NCBI GenBank assembly: GCA_029565395.1
Contig: JAKQOG010000034.1
Span: 1-51,141, forward strand
Length of the DNA stretch: 51,141 nucleotides
Reading direction: 5' to 3'
Source: Candidatus Hydrogenedentota bacterium
GTDB taxonomy: Bacteria > Hydrogenedentota > Hydrogenedentia > Hydrogenedentales > CAILVY01
Under the pieces are notes generated by a model. That model was not told the DNA's origin. It was given only the letters and a program-made list of their open reading frames with translations, and did not search any database. Of this stretch, positions 7,982 to 16,429 are shown one piece after another (position 1 is the stretch's first letter; every line of letters begins with the position of its first letter). The translations under genes were made by a program, and so were the position numbers.

Positions 7982-10120
7982 TTACTTCTCCAGATGCGTA
8001 TTTGAGGCTGAGGAACGCTTGTCACGTTCCAACGGCCACGTGGCCCGGAAGGCATCCTTATAGGGGCCAATTTTTTCGACGGGAATAGGTTGAAAATCCT
8101 GGATTTGGGAATACACCATCGAATCTTTCTTCAAGCGAAAATCAATATTCGCCGCATCTGCGAATCCCGGATCTTCATCGGTAACGAAGTTGTCATACAC
8201 CTGGAGATAGGGTCGGCCAATATTCTTGGAAGAAGTCTGCCGGCAGTACGTTTCGGGATCGCGCCACGTGCTTTTATACGAAACATTCCGCACGACTTTA
8301 TTGCCCAGCGGCGCTTGGGGGATTTCCTGCAAGATCCGTGCAAGCTCAGGATACCGAATACTCCAGGGCGGCTGATCATGGCGCACTTCCTTGAGTTGGT
8401 CATACATCGGGCCGCCTGGACGAAAATGTTCCCAGCGCAACCCCCGGTTGTCCATATAAACCGGTGTTTCGCATTCGATAAAAATATTATTTTCGATAGC
8501 ATTGTCGCGCCCGCCCCCAATAAAGGTTGGATTCAGCATGGAGTAGAAGATATTTCCGAAAATGGTGGTGGAACTGGCACAGTCATCCAGATAAATTCCC
8601 ACGGTTCCGAGCCCCGGTCCGTGTGGAATATGGTGAATGAAATTATACCGCACCATATTGCCCCGAAACGTCCAATTACATCCCGTATACATGACGCCCG
8701 CATCCGCGGAGTCCAGCACCACATCGTGTATTTCGTTGTATTCGATCAGGTGGTCGTTCCCGTCGTAGGCGATGGCCTGGTGGGGTGCATCATGGATCAG
8801 ATTATGCGCTATGTGATGTCCAACCCCATATAACCGCACGGCGGGCTGGTACACTTTTCTGCGCTGGGCATAATGATGAATATGATTGTTGACGGCGTAA
8901 TTTTCTCCTGGTTCCAGCGTGGAACGATTTCCGCCGGTGATGCGCAATGCCGTGCATCCGATATTATGCAGATTGCATCCTAAAACGCCGTTTTTATTGC
9001 CATGGTCGATGACCACGGCGTCCGTCCCAATGCATCGGATAATGCAGCCTGCAACACAGTTCTCTTTTCCGCCGCCTATCACAATTCCCGTGCCGCGCGT
9101 CACTTCCAATGTTATTCCACGAACCATGACATGCGATGTATTTTCCAGAACCAGCAGCGGTTCTTCCAGCATAGAATAGAGCAGCGGATGTTCGGGAAAT
9201 TCCGGGGGTGGGATAACGTACAGGACCCCCTGTGTACGGTCCAGATACCACTCTCCCGGAACATCAAGTTCTTCCAGACAATTTAACGCGTAAAACCATT
9301 GATCCCGTTTGATGCCTCCGCCGGGAACATGATCCAGGGTTATCAGTTTTTTCTGCGTGTCAATGTCCGAAATTTTGCAATATTCCTCCATCCACCCGTA
9401 AAACCAGAAACCGTGCAGGGCAATGTCCGGCGCTTGCCTCCATCGCTCCGGACGGTCATCAAGATACAAAAAGGCCTTTCCCTGGGGATTCTCGTCCACC
9501 AGTTCGGAACCGGATGGACCTTCGCGCACGATTTGGCCGATATGAGTCCAGCCCTTGTTCGGCCAGCGTGCCACGGGGAGGCGTTTCCCGGCGCAAAATA
9601 ATTCGAACATAGGCCCCCCCATGGAAAACTCCCCATAGTTATTAATCCCATGATCGCTTAATTTCACTGTAAGCACGTTACCGCGTACCATTTCAGGAAT
9701 GCGGGATAAACTATTCGGATCGTTGACCGGTTTACACCATTCCGGAGGAATACGATTCCCGCCGATGAGATGCACAGGCTCTTTTTTATAGGACCGGTAC
9801 GTCACCGGTGCTTTGCACGTGCCGGAATCCTGTTCTGCAAGTTTGAAGGGTCGGGTTCGATAATACGTCCCCGCCCGGAGCCATACGGTCACAGGCCCTG
9901 CTATGTTCCCACTTTGCCGGAGCGTTCGGATACGATCCCGCGCCGCCTCCAGACTGGCAAGAGGCTGCTGCTTGGTCCCTGTATTGCCATCGTTCCCATC
10001 AACGGCAACAAACAACTGAACCGATGGCGCAGTTTCCCGGTGAAATGCACATCCCCCACTGAATACGCAAACCAATAAAAATAGACCAAAATATATTCTA
10101 AACGACTGAAACAAATACAT
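7982..10120 (-). CDS. Right-handed beta-helix lipoprotein A, GH141-like
   Basis: The 712-residue protein has a lipoprotein signal (hydrophobic stretch ending FSGGC). The N-terminal pattern LFVAVDGNDGNTGT, WLRAGTYYRTRPFKLAEQDSGT and HLIGGNRIPPEW is the usual lead-in of GH141-like beta-helix glycan enzymes. Beta-helix rungs run to about residue 560 (HNLIHDAPHQAI, RYNFIHHI, ENNIFIEC). It is third in the minus-strand operon, 24 bp after the aldo/keto reductase, with AGGA 7 bp before the ATG. Together with its paralogue it probably attacks a glycan at the cell surface; the substrate is unknown, though the GH38 mannosidase in the same operon suggests a mannose-containing or mixed glycan. Confidence 0.8.
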   Translation of the reverse strand: MYLFQSFRIYFGLFLLVCVFSGGCAFHRETAPSVQLFVAVDGNDGNTGTKQQPLASLEAARDRIRTLRQSGNIAGPVTVWLRAGTYYRTRPFKLAEQDSGTCKAPVTYRSYKKEPVHLIGGNRIPPEWCKPVNDPNSLSRIPEMVRGNVLTVKLSDHGINNYGEFSMGGPMFELFCAGKRLPVARWPNKGWTHIGQIVREGPSGSELVDENPQGKAFLYLDDRPERWRQAPDIALHGFWFYGWMEEYCKISDIDTQKKLITLDHVPGGGIKRDQWFYALNCLEELDVPGEWYLDRTQGVLYVIPPPEFPEHPLLYSMLEEPLLVLENTSHVMVRGITLEVTRGTGIVIGGGKENCVAGCIIRCIGTDAVVIDHGNKNGVLGCNLHNIGCTALRITGGNRSTLEPGENYAVNNHIHHYAQRRKVYQPAVRLYGVGHHIAHNLIHDAPHQAIAYDGNDHLIEYNEIHDVVLDSADAGVMYTGCNWTFRGNMVRYNFIHHIPHGPGLGTVGIYLDDCASSTTIFGNIFYSMLNPTFIGGGRDNAIENNIFIECETPVYMDNRGLRWEHFRPGGPMYDQLKEVRHDQPPWSIRYPELARILQEIPQAPLGNKVVRNVSYKSTWRDPETYCRQTSSKNIGRPYLQVYDNFVTDEDPGFADAANIDFRLKKDSMVYSQIQDFQPIPVEKIGPYKDAFRATWPLERDKRSSASNTHLEK

Positions 10121-10144
10121 TTTCGGTTCCTATAGTATGGCGGG

Positions 10145-11170
10145 TTATAGAAACGCCACTGTTCGATAGTCCCGCTTCCGGTGTTGATACAACACGCGTG
10201 ATGCCAAGGCTTTGTTTATGACTATCTCATCGCCTTTCCGCAGTGTTTCCTCCATTTCCGCCGGAGTAAAGGGGCGAAATTCCTTTGCCGCCCGTACGGC
10301 GCGCTTTACCTGCTCCGTATTACGGGCGCCAATCAGGGCGCAGGCCACCGCAGGCATGCTCAATGCATATCGGAAAGCACGGTCATACTCTTTTGCCAAG
10401 GGAGCAGGATGTCCGCCCAGGACTTTCATGGCTACAACGCCAATCCCCAATCCTGCGGCCTTTTCAAATAGGTCTTCCCGGGGGGGATCCAGGCGTTCCT
10501 GAGCCCGGGCCACGTAATTCACAAAAGGCATGACGACATCCCATTCTTCCGATGCTTTCAGCAAGGCCAAGGCGGTGCTGATGGGAGGATGAACACTCAT
10601 GCCGATAAACCGGGTCAACCCCTCCTTTTTGGCTTTACGCAGGTATTCCAGCGAACCGCCCTTTCCGAGGATGAGGCCGGGTTTGGAGACGGAGTCCAGC
10701 CCCACCCCATGCTGTAAAAACAGATCCACGTGATCGGTCTTCAGGTTTTTTAACGCTTTGTTCAAGTCCGCCTCGGCCCCGGCGGCATCCATGGCATAGG
10801 TCTTGGTGGTGAGAAAAATTTCCTTGCGTATTCCTTCGATGACAGGACCCAGACGTTCTTCCGCCTGGACATATTCCGGCGCGGAATCAAAGTAACGAAC
10901 CCCGCCTTCCAACGCGGTCTCGATAACAGCACGAGTGGCCGCTTCGTCTACGCCGCCCCCCGCATACGCGCAGCCCAACCCCAGTATTGTTACGGATTCC
11001 TTGGTCTTTCCCAAGATTCTACGAGGCATATCCGTGTTCTGTGCGGGTTTTCCTGGAGAGACAGCATTATTTTCAGTTTGGGCTGACGCTAAAAATGGTC
11101 CGGGGAATTCAGCAGCCATGCCCGCTGCGATGGCTGTAGTCAAAAACTGCCGCCGGCTTGTACCGGACAT
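10145..11170 (-). CDS. Tat-exported aldo/keto reductase
   Basis: I start this 341-residue protein at ATG 11170, where GAGGAG sits 7 bp upstream and the product opens MSGTSRRQFLTT, a twin-arginine signal at the right distance from the N-terminus. The longer ATG at 11209 would bury the signal and has a weaker site. The mature part is an aldo/keto reductase barrel with the expected tetrad: Asp and Tyr in YFDSAPEY, Lys in FLTTKTY, His in DLFLQHG. Tat export implies that the NADP(H)-type fold is completed in the cytoplasm before transport. It lies between GH38 and the beta-helix genes, so a role in oxidoreductive processing of released sugars is plausible but inferred. Confidence 0.85.
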   Translation of the reverse strand: MSGTSRRQFLTTAIAAGMAAEFPGPFLASAQTENNAVSPGKPAQNTDMPRRILGKTKESVTILGLGCAYAGGGVDEAATRAVIETALEGGVRYFDSAPEYVQAEERLGPVIEGIRKEIFLTTKTYAMDAAGAEADLNKALKNLKTDHVDLFLQHGVGLDSVSKPGLILGKGGSLEYLRKAKKEGLTRFIGMSVHPPISTALALLKASEEWDVVMPFVNYVARAQERLDPPREDLFEKAAGLGIGVVAMKVLGGHPAPLAKEYDRAFRYALSMPAVACALIGARNTEQVKRAVRAAKEFRPFTPAEMEETLRKGDEIVINKALASRVLYQHRKRDYRTVAFL

Positions 11171-11271
11171 CGCAAGACTCCTCGTTTGGGAAAAATGCTT
11201 ACGGGGCATGATATCACATTTTCTTTCCTGAAAATGGGGAACAACGGATTAAAAATGCGCGCCCATTTGCA

Positions 11272-13920
11272 TCAATCCTGGATGAGTTTGTAGCTTTCAA
11301 TGGCAAAGGCGCCTATCTCCGCCTCAAATCCATTTGCGCCCATTGGAATTTCTCTCTGACTGTTTTCCAAAAGATCCGTACGATGCACCGCATCCGGCTT
11401 GATCGTGTCGGACAAGCCAACACTCATCCGGCAAGACGTCCCGGACGATTCGTAGCATCGCACCAATAAATCATCCGAATCCTCCGCTTTCTTCAATACC
11501 GTCAACACCACATTGGCCGGGGAAACCTGGATGAACGAATACTCCGCGGGCAGGTCACCCGGATGTGCAGTATCCAATATCGTAATGAGTGGATTGTTGA
11601 ATTCATGCCCTCGGCGCACCGTATTCGCCTCTTGCCATCCGCCTTGATGAGGATAAAGAGAATAGCGAACCGTGTGCACTCCTTTTTCCTCCGTTGCGGC
11701 CACAGGTTCCGTGGGACTTCGCAGCACACTGATGCGGACGGTATTTTCCCGCACGTCGCATCCATACCGTCCGTTATTTACTATGCTCACCCCCCAACCG
11801 TCCTGGGAAATGTCCACCCAGTTTTGCATCGCCTGCTCCTTCCCCACACTTGGGCGGGATATGGTCCCATAGGGGATTTCATAGGCCGCGGAAGATGACG
11901 ATACCGCCAAGGGGAACACGATCTTCACCATCTTGTTCCTGCCTTCCCAGTCAATGGCCAAGTCAAAGTCGATTTGGCGTATGGCGTTGTACAGCGTGAT
12001 GCGTTGGGTGAACCGCGCCAGTTCAAATTGTTTTTTCACTTCGAGAATGGTGCGCACCGGCCCGTTTTCCAATAGGGCCATGCGTGGATTGGGATCTGTT
12101 TCCCAACTCGAACCATCCCACACATTATGTTCGGATTCACCCGATGACGATTTCAGAAATCCCTCGGAATCCCCAAAATCCTCTATAATCTGAATGGCAT
12201 TTGCCTTGGCTCCTTCCGCAAGAAGCTCCCGATCAAATTGCTTGTCATACACGCTTGCAAGGCAACCCGTCGCCGGATCTATCCGTATTTTGAAGAAGCC
12301 GCTCTCAAATGCGTGCTCTGACGCGGTTTCCGGCGCTGAAGAGCGTTTGCCCGATTCCAGAATGGCCCAATAGGTCTTGTACCCCAGCGAAGGCACTTTA
12401 TCCGCCACGAATACATACCGTACCTTCCCTGAAATCTTTTCTTCCTCAGGTGTTGAAATCAATTGTGTTGTTATCGGATTCCCTGCGGCATCCCGCAACG
12501 TTATGGAACGAACGGATTCCTTTGCGTCTTGTTCTGCTTCGACAATCTCACTTCGTTCCCAGGCGAGGGGATTGAAAACAACCATTGGCGTGCCTTGTCC
12601 TTTTATGTCTATGCGGGCACTGATCGCATGCAGGTGTTCTTGGAGTTCCTTCCCCGCCCAGGATTCCACCGCCGCATACCGTCCCAAGGCATCCTCAATC
12701 GAAGGCAGGATATCCGTGCCCGATATCGTATCGTGAAACTGGTTTAGCATTACTTTTTTCCAGGCCTCGTATATTTCCTGTTGCGGGTAGACTCGTGTCC
12801 CCAACCGTGAGGAGATCGCTGCGGCCTTCTCTAAGGTAAGCAATAGATTCTCACAGGTGCGATTCCCCTTTTTTATTTCTGATTGTGAGGTATATGCGCC
12901 CCGGATGGTCGGGGGCAGTTCTTCTTTAATCACCGGGAAATCATGAGGTTCTTTTAAAGCGGCTTCCACAAATGCCGCCGGCGTGCTGAAGACCATTTTC
13001 GGCGGCACAATTCTATTGCCTTTTGTTTTCTCGCGTTGGCCCATGGCCAGTTTCATGCGTTCGACATCCGCGCGGATGGCGCCGCCCCCATGATTGCCCA
13101 CGCCAATCAGTGTTATATCATCCTTTACCCCGTACCGCCGGGAGGTGTCCGACAGCCGCGCCTCGATTTTGTTCTCCGGCGCCAGAGATTCGCCCCCTTC
13201 CTTAAACGGTTTGTAGGCAAAGACCCGGCTGCCATCCGGTCCTTCCCACCAAAACATCGGCTCTCCTTGTCCACGTGGCCGCGTGAACATATAGGAATCC
13301 ATGCCACTCTTCTTCAGGATTTGGGGTAAGGTCCAGGGATGGGTCCAGGCATCCTGAAACCAGGCAGTCCGCACGTCAATCCCAAACTCTTTCTGAAAAT
13401 ATCGTTTTCCATACACACACTGCCGGACCAGCGATTCCCCGCATGGGATGCTGCCGTCCACCTCGCAATACAGTCCGCTGCCGATGGCCAGGCGGCCCTT
13501 GGGTGCGCTCGCATCAGGATTGGGAAGCCGTTTCCCCATACTTTTTGGATTATGGGCGTAGTATCGAAGTTTATAAAAAAGATCAGGATATTTCTCCTCC
13601 AGTGGTTCGATGGCGGGCACCTGAAGATACGTGAACGTGTACGCAGGATATGTTTCCATGTTCTCGAACGCCGTTTCCAGGGTATGCTTCACCACCACAT
13701 CGAGTGTTTCAGGATCGTAGCGCCACCACCATGCGAGGTCGATATGCGATTGCGGAATCACATGCAACGTCATATCGCTCACTGCATGCGGCTCTTTCTC
13801 CGCCTTGTCTTCTGCCCAAAGGGTGTTCGCCGTTATCCCCGCCAGGAGCAGAATCGCCCCTGCACACCACATCACCTTCATTCGTAGAATTGAAACATGT
13901 GCCATTGAATGTGTTACCAT
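11272..13920 (-). CDS. Alpha-mannosidase, glycoside hydrolase family 38
   Basis: The 882-residue protein has an N-terminal signal (hydrophobic core GAILLLAGITANTLWA). The GH38 catalytic domain follows, with zinc ligands H59 and D61 (IPQSHIDLAWWW), the nucleophile and metal ligand D190 (RTAWFQDAWTH) and the third His at 396 (LNQFHDTISG). The C-terminal half is the beta-sandwich region of the family. It hydrolyses alpha-mannosidic bonds by a retaining mechanism, probably in the periplasm or outside. ATG 13920 has AGGAAAC just upstream; ATG 13881 would give a shorter signal. It is the first gene of the minus-strand operon and is transcribed away from the SDR gene at 14021. Confidence 0.92.
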   Translation of the reverse strand: MVTHSMAHVSILRMKVMWCAGAILLLAGITANTLWAEDKAEKEPHAVSDMTLHVIPQSHIDLAWWWRYDPETLDVVVKHTLETAFENMETYPAYTFTYLQVPAIEPLEEKYPDLFYKLRYYAHNPKSMGKRLPNPDASAPKGRLAIGSGLYCEVDGSIPCGESLVRQCVYGKRYFQKEFGIDVRTAWFQDAWTHPWTLPQILKKSGMDSYMFTRPRGQGEPMFWWEGPDGSRVFAYKPFKEGGESLAPENKIEARLSDTSRRYGVKDDITLIGVGNHGGGAIRADVERMKLAMGQREKTKGNRIVPPKMVFSTPAAFVEAALKEPHDFPVIKEELPPTIRGAYTSQSEIKKGNRTCENLLLTLEKAAAISSRLGTRVYPQQEIYEAWKKVMLNQFHDTISGTDILPSIEDALGRYAAVESWAGKELQEHLHAISARIDIKGQGTPMVVFNPLAWERSEIVEAEQDAKESVRSITLRDAAGNPITTQLISTPEEEKISGKVRYVFVADKVPSLGYKTYWAILESGKRSSAPETASEHAFESGFFKIRIDPATGCLASVYDKQFDRELLAEGAKANAIQIIEDFGDSEGFLKSSSGESEHNVWDGSSWETDPNPRMALLENGPVRTILEVKKQFELARFTQRITLYNAIRQIDFDLAIDWEGRNKMVKIVFPLAVSSSSAAYEIPYGTISRPSVGKEQAMQNWVDISQDGWGVSIVNNGRYGCDVRENTVRISVLRSPTEPVAATEEKGVHTVRYSLYPHQGGWQEANTVRRGHEFNNPLITILDTAHPGDLPAEYSFIQVSPANVVLTVLKKAEDSDDLLVRCYESSGTSCRMSVGLSDTIKPDAVHRTDLLENSQREIPMGANGFEAEIGAFAIESYKLIQD

Positions 13921-14020
13921 TGTTTCCTGAAACTTTTACACTGGTTGCCGCAAAACATACTACCAACATGGCATGTGAAAATACAGGCTGCCAGTCCTCC
14001 GGAAAGGATACGGAAACACT

Positions 14021-14851
14021 ATGCAATCGGCGGAAAAATTTTGTCTTGACGGGAAAGTGGCGGTGGTGACGGGCGGTGGCGGCGTGCTGGGCGGCGCTAT
14101 TGCGCAGGGGTTGGGCGCGGCCGGCGCGGACGTGGCCATCGCGGATCTGATTCCCGCCAGCGCCGACGCGGTGGCGCAACGCATTATTGACAACGGCGGC
14201 ACCGCCAAAGGCTACCTTATGGATGTCTTCAAAAAAGATTCCATCCAGGCGTGTTGTGATGCGATTTGTGCCGATTTCGGCGGCGTCAATATATTAATCA
14301 ATGCCGTAGGCGGCAACATGAAAGGGGCCACCACTTCGCCAGAACAATCTTTTTTTGATCTTCCCAGCGATGCCCTGCAAAAAGTATTTGACCTCAACCT
14401 GATCGGCGGCACGGTAATTCCCTCCCAGGTTTTTGTCAAGGCGATGTTAAAAAACCCGGACGGCGGTTCCATTATCAACATCTCATCCATGAATGCCTTC
14501 CGCCCTCTGACCCGCATCCCCGGATACAGCGCCGCCAAAGCCGCTGTGAGCAATTTCACCCAATGGCTTGCGGTGCATCTGGCCCAGGAATACAGCCCCA
14601 AACTGCGCGTTAACGCGATTGCCCCCGGTTTTTTCCTGACCGCGCAAAACCGTTTTCTCATGATCGATGAAAAAACCGGCGAACCCACCCCACGAGGAAA
14701 GTCCGTGCTGGGACATACGCCCATGGGCCGCTACGGGGCCCCGGAGGATCTCATCGGCACCACCCTCTGGCTGGCCAGCGACGCTTCCAGTTTCGTAACT
14801 GGTATCGTTGTGCCCGTAGATGGCGGTTTCTCCGCCTTTTCCGGCGTATAA
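14021..14851 (+). CDS. Short-chain dehydrogenase, D-mannonate/fructuronate oxidoreductase-like
   Basis: This 276-residue Rossmann enzyme carries the TGGGGVLGGAIA cofactor loop, the D-ADL acidic end of strand 2 that favours NAD, NISS with the catalytic Ser, and Y169-x3-K173 (GYSAAKAAV). The segment PGFFLTAQNR with the closing VPVDGGFSAFSGV resembles the SDR-type D-mannonate oxidoreductases (YjmF-like), which interconvert fructuronate and mannonate. That assignment is tentative; another sugar acid or polyol could be the substrate. It is divergent from GH38, separated by 100 bp, and followed 29 bp later by a HAD hydrolase, so the pair is probably an operon. Confidence 0.82.
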   Translation: MQSAEKFCLDGKVAVVTGGGGVLGGAIAQGLGAAGADVAIADLIPASADAVAQRIIDNGGTAKGYLMDVFKKDSIQACCDAICADFGGVNILINAVGGNMKGATTSPEQSFFDLPSDALQKVFDLNLIGGTVIPSQVFVKAMLKNPDGGSIINISSMNAFRPLTRIPGYSAAKAAVSNFTQWLAVHLAQEYSPKLRVNAIAPGFFLTAQNRFLMIDEKTGEPTPRGKSVLGHTPMGRYGAPEDLIGTTLWLASDASSFVTGIVVPVDGGFSAFSGV

Positions 14852-14880
14852 CAGAAATTTCTACTTTTTGGAGCCTATGA

Positions 14881-15783
14881 ATGAGCAACGTGATTGAAGA
14901 TCTGAAAAATCGCACACCTGAGCTTGAATATCTGATCGCTATCGATTCCGATGGCTGTGCTTTCGATACAATGGAGATTAAACATAAGGAGTGTTTCATC
15001 CCCAATATCATTAAATTCTGGGGATTGCAGCCTGTATCCAAATTTGCGCGCGATGCCGCCGAATTTGTGAATCTCTACTCGAAATGGCGCGGGGTTAACC
15101 GGTTCCCGGCGCTCACCATGGCCTTCGATTTGTTAAATGATTGGGACAAGGTGCAGAAGCGCGGGTTTAAGACGCCGGAAGTGCCCAATCTCCGCCGCTG
15201 GATTGAAAAAGAGACCAAACTGGGCAATCCCGCACTGGAAGCCTACTGCAAAGACCATCTGGATGAGGCGGACATGCAACTCGCCCTGAAATGGAGCAAA
15301 GCGGTCAATGTCTCCGTGGCTGACATTGTCCAGGGCGGCCTTCCCCCCTTCCCGTATGTCCGGGAAAGCATCGAAAAGGCCTGTGACCGTGCCGATATCA
15401 TGGTGTGCTCGCAAACCCCGACCGAGGCGCTGGTCCGTGAATGGGAGGAACAAGATCTGGCGCAGCATGTGTTTGTGATTTGCGGCCAGGAAATGGGCAC
15501 CAAAGGCCAGCACATCGAATATGCCTCCAAAGGCCGCATTGATGGTTCTAAAATTCTCATGATTGGCGATGCCTTTGGCGATATGAAAGCCGCCCGCGCC
15601 AATAACGCCCTGTTTTTCCCCATCAATCCCGGCGAAGAAGACGCCTCCTGGCAACGGCTGTATGAAGAAGGCCTGGACCGTTTCTTCAGCGGCGCCTATG
15701 CCGGCGAATACGAAGCCTCGCTCATCGCGGAATTTGAAAAATTCCTGCCTAGCACGCCACCGTGGGAAAAACTATTTATTTAA
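14881..15783 (+). CDS. HAD-superfamily hydrolase
   Basis: The 300-residue protein has HAD motif I at D22-x-D24-G (LIAIDSDGCAFD), a long helical cap (about 45-160), a Ser/Thr motif II region (MVCSQTP) and motif IV near residues 226-232 (MIGDAFGDMKAA). It is most likely a phosphatase acting on a sugar or sugar-acid phosphate, by association with the preceding SDR. GGAG lies 8-9 bp before the ATG. It is the last gene before the AT-rich island. Confidence 0.8.
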   Translation: MSNVIEDLKNRTPELEYLIAIDSDGCAFDTMEIKHKECFIPNIIKFWGLQPVSKFARDAAEFVNLYSKWRGVNRFPALTMAFDLLNDWDKVQKRGFKTPEVPNLRRWIEKETKLGNPALEAYCKDHLDEADMQLALKWSKAVNVSVADIVQGGLPPFPYVRESIEKACDRADIMVCSQTPTEALVREWEEQDLAQHVFVICGQEMGTKGQHIEYASKGRIDGSKILMIGDAFGDMKAARANNALFFPINPGEEDASWQRLYEEGLDRFFSGAYAGEYEASLIAEFEKFLPSTPPWEKLFI

Positions 15784-16236
15784 TTTTATATAAATATACT
15801 TAAAGAATGAACTGATGTTCATCATTTTTGCATTTTAACTAACTACAATTGTTTAGATCTTTCCTAAAGATCTTTCCTTGGTTTCGAGCTTATGGCTATT
15901 TCGATGGCGGATTCCTACGCCGTACAACGTCCTTAAATGCGCATTATGTTATTTATTCTATAATCGCCAAGATATTGTGTAATAATGACTTAACATGATA
16001 TACATTCTTGTATTTTGCTTTCGATAAAAAATATACTTATGCAAATATTGTTGATTCAATCGTAGGATAAAAGAAAAATGTTTTTGTAATTTTAGCAGTT
16101 TCGATAAATGAACAGGCTAAATGTGTTAAGATTGTTTGGCTTTCGATGCTGATGTAAGTCAATGTTATTAAATAGTTTACGTGTTTTTTGTAAATTAAAT
16201 AACAGATGACATGTAAAAAGCGTATAAAAAAAGTTG

Positions 16237-16265
16237 TTGACAAACAAATGCAAATTTGTTATATT
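16237..16265 (+). promoter_or_regulatory. Strong sigma70-type promoter, TTGACA-N17-TATATT
   Basis: TTGACA at 16237-16242 matches the -35 consensus perfectly. A 17-bp spacer leads to TATATT at 16260-16265, a 5/6 match to TATAAT. The predicted start is about 16272, exactly the first base of the hairpin that follows. Confidence 0.7.
16243..16260. promoter_or_regulatory. Operator-like palindrome between -35 and -10
   Basis: AACAAAT-GCAA-ATTTGTT is a perfect 7-bp inverted repeat that fills the promoter spacer. A dimeric repressor bound here would block RNA polymerase. No regulator gene is adjacent, so the binding protein is unknown. Confidence 0.5.
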
Positions 16266-16271
16266 ACTTTT

Positions 16272-16326
16272 AACTAGTGGTTGAGCCTAAGAATTATTGG
16301 TTAGGTTCAACCACTAGTTGTTTTTT
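16272..16326 (+). terminator. Terminator-like hairpin starting at the predicted +1 (possible ~55-nt RNA or attenuator)
   Basis: The arms AACTAGTGGTTGAGCCTAA (16272-16290) and TTAGGTTCAACCACTAGTT (16301-16319) pair over 19 positions, with one G-U pair, around a 10-nt loop. G and TTTTTT follow (16321-16326), the form of an intrinsic terminator. It lies between a strong promoter and the methyltransferase start at 16430. It would either release a short structured RNA or attenuate transcription of the gene. Confidence 0.65.
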
Positions 16327-16429
16327 ATAATAAAAATACATTTTGTTCTCGTAAGTTTAAGAAGAAGGGTTTTACGCATGTAATCATAATTTCTCTTATT
16401 GTCTATACCAGAGATGGGAGTGAGAAATC

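Larger units (their letters stand above)
15784..16429. other. AT-rich non-coding stretch opening a foreign-looking island
   Basis: Base composition drops sharply to AT-rich immediately after the HAD stop codon and stays so until about 17573. The heptamer TTTCGAT occurs repeatedly (near 15897, 16020, 16099 and 16142), and there is an AAAGATCTTT palindrome near 15870. The far end holds the promoter, palindrome and hairpin described separately. Only a low-complexity minus-strand ORF (16037-16243, Ile/Thr/Phe-rich) crosses it; I do not accept that ORF as a gene. Confidence 0.6.

Noticed and set aside
16037..16243. 68-codon minus-strand ORF in the AT-rich island
   Set aside because: Ile/Thr/Phe-rich composition expected of AT-rich non-coding DNA, and no ribosome binding site.
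16296..16319. tRNA-like T-arm (GGTTCAA) near the hairpin
   Set aside because: No D-arm, anticodon arm or acceptor stem can be drawn around it; it belongs to the 19-bp hairpin.
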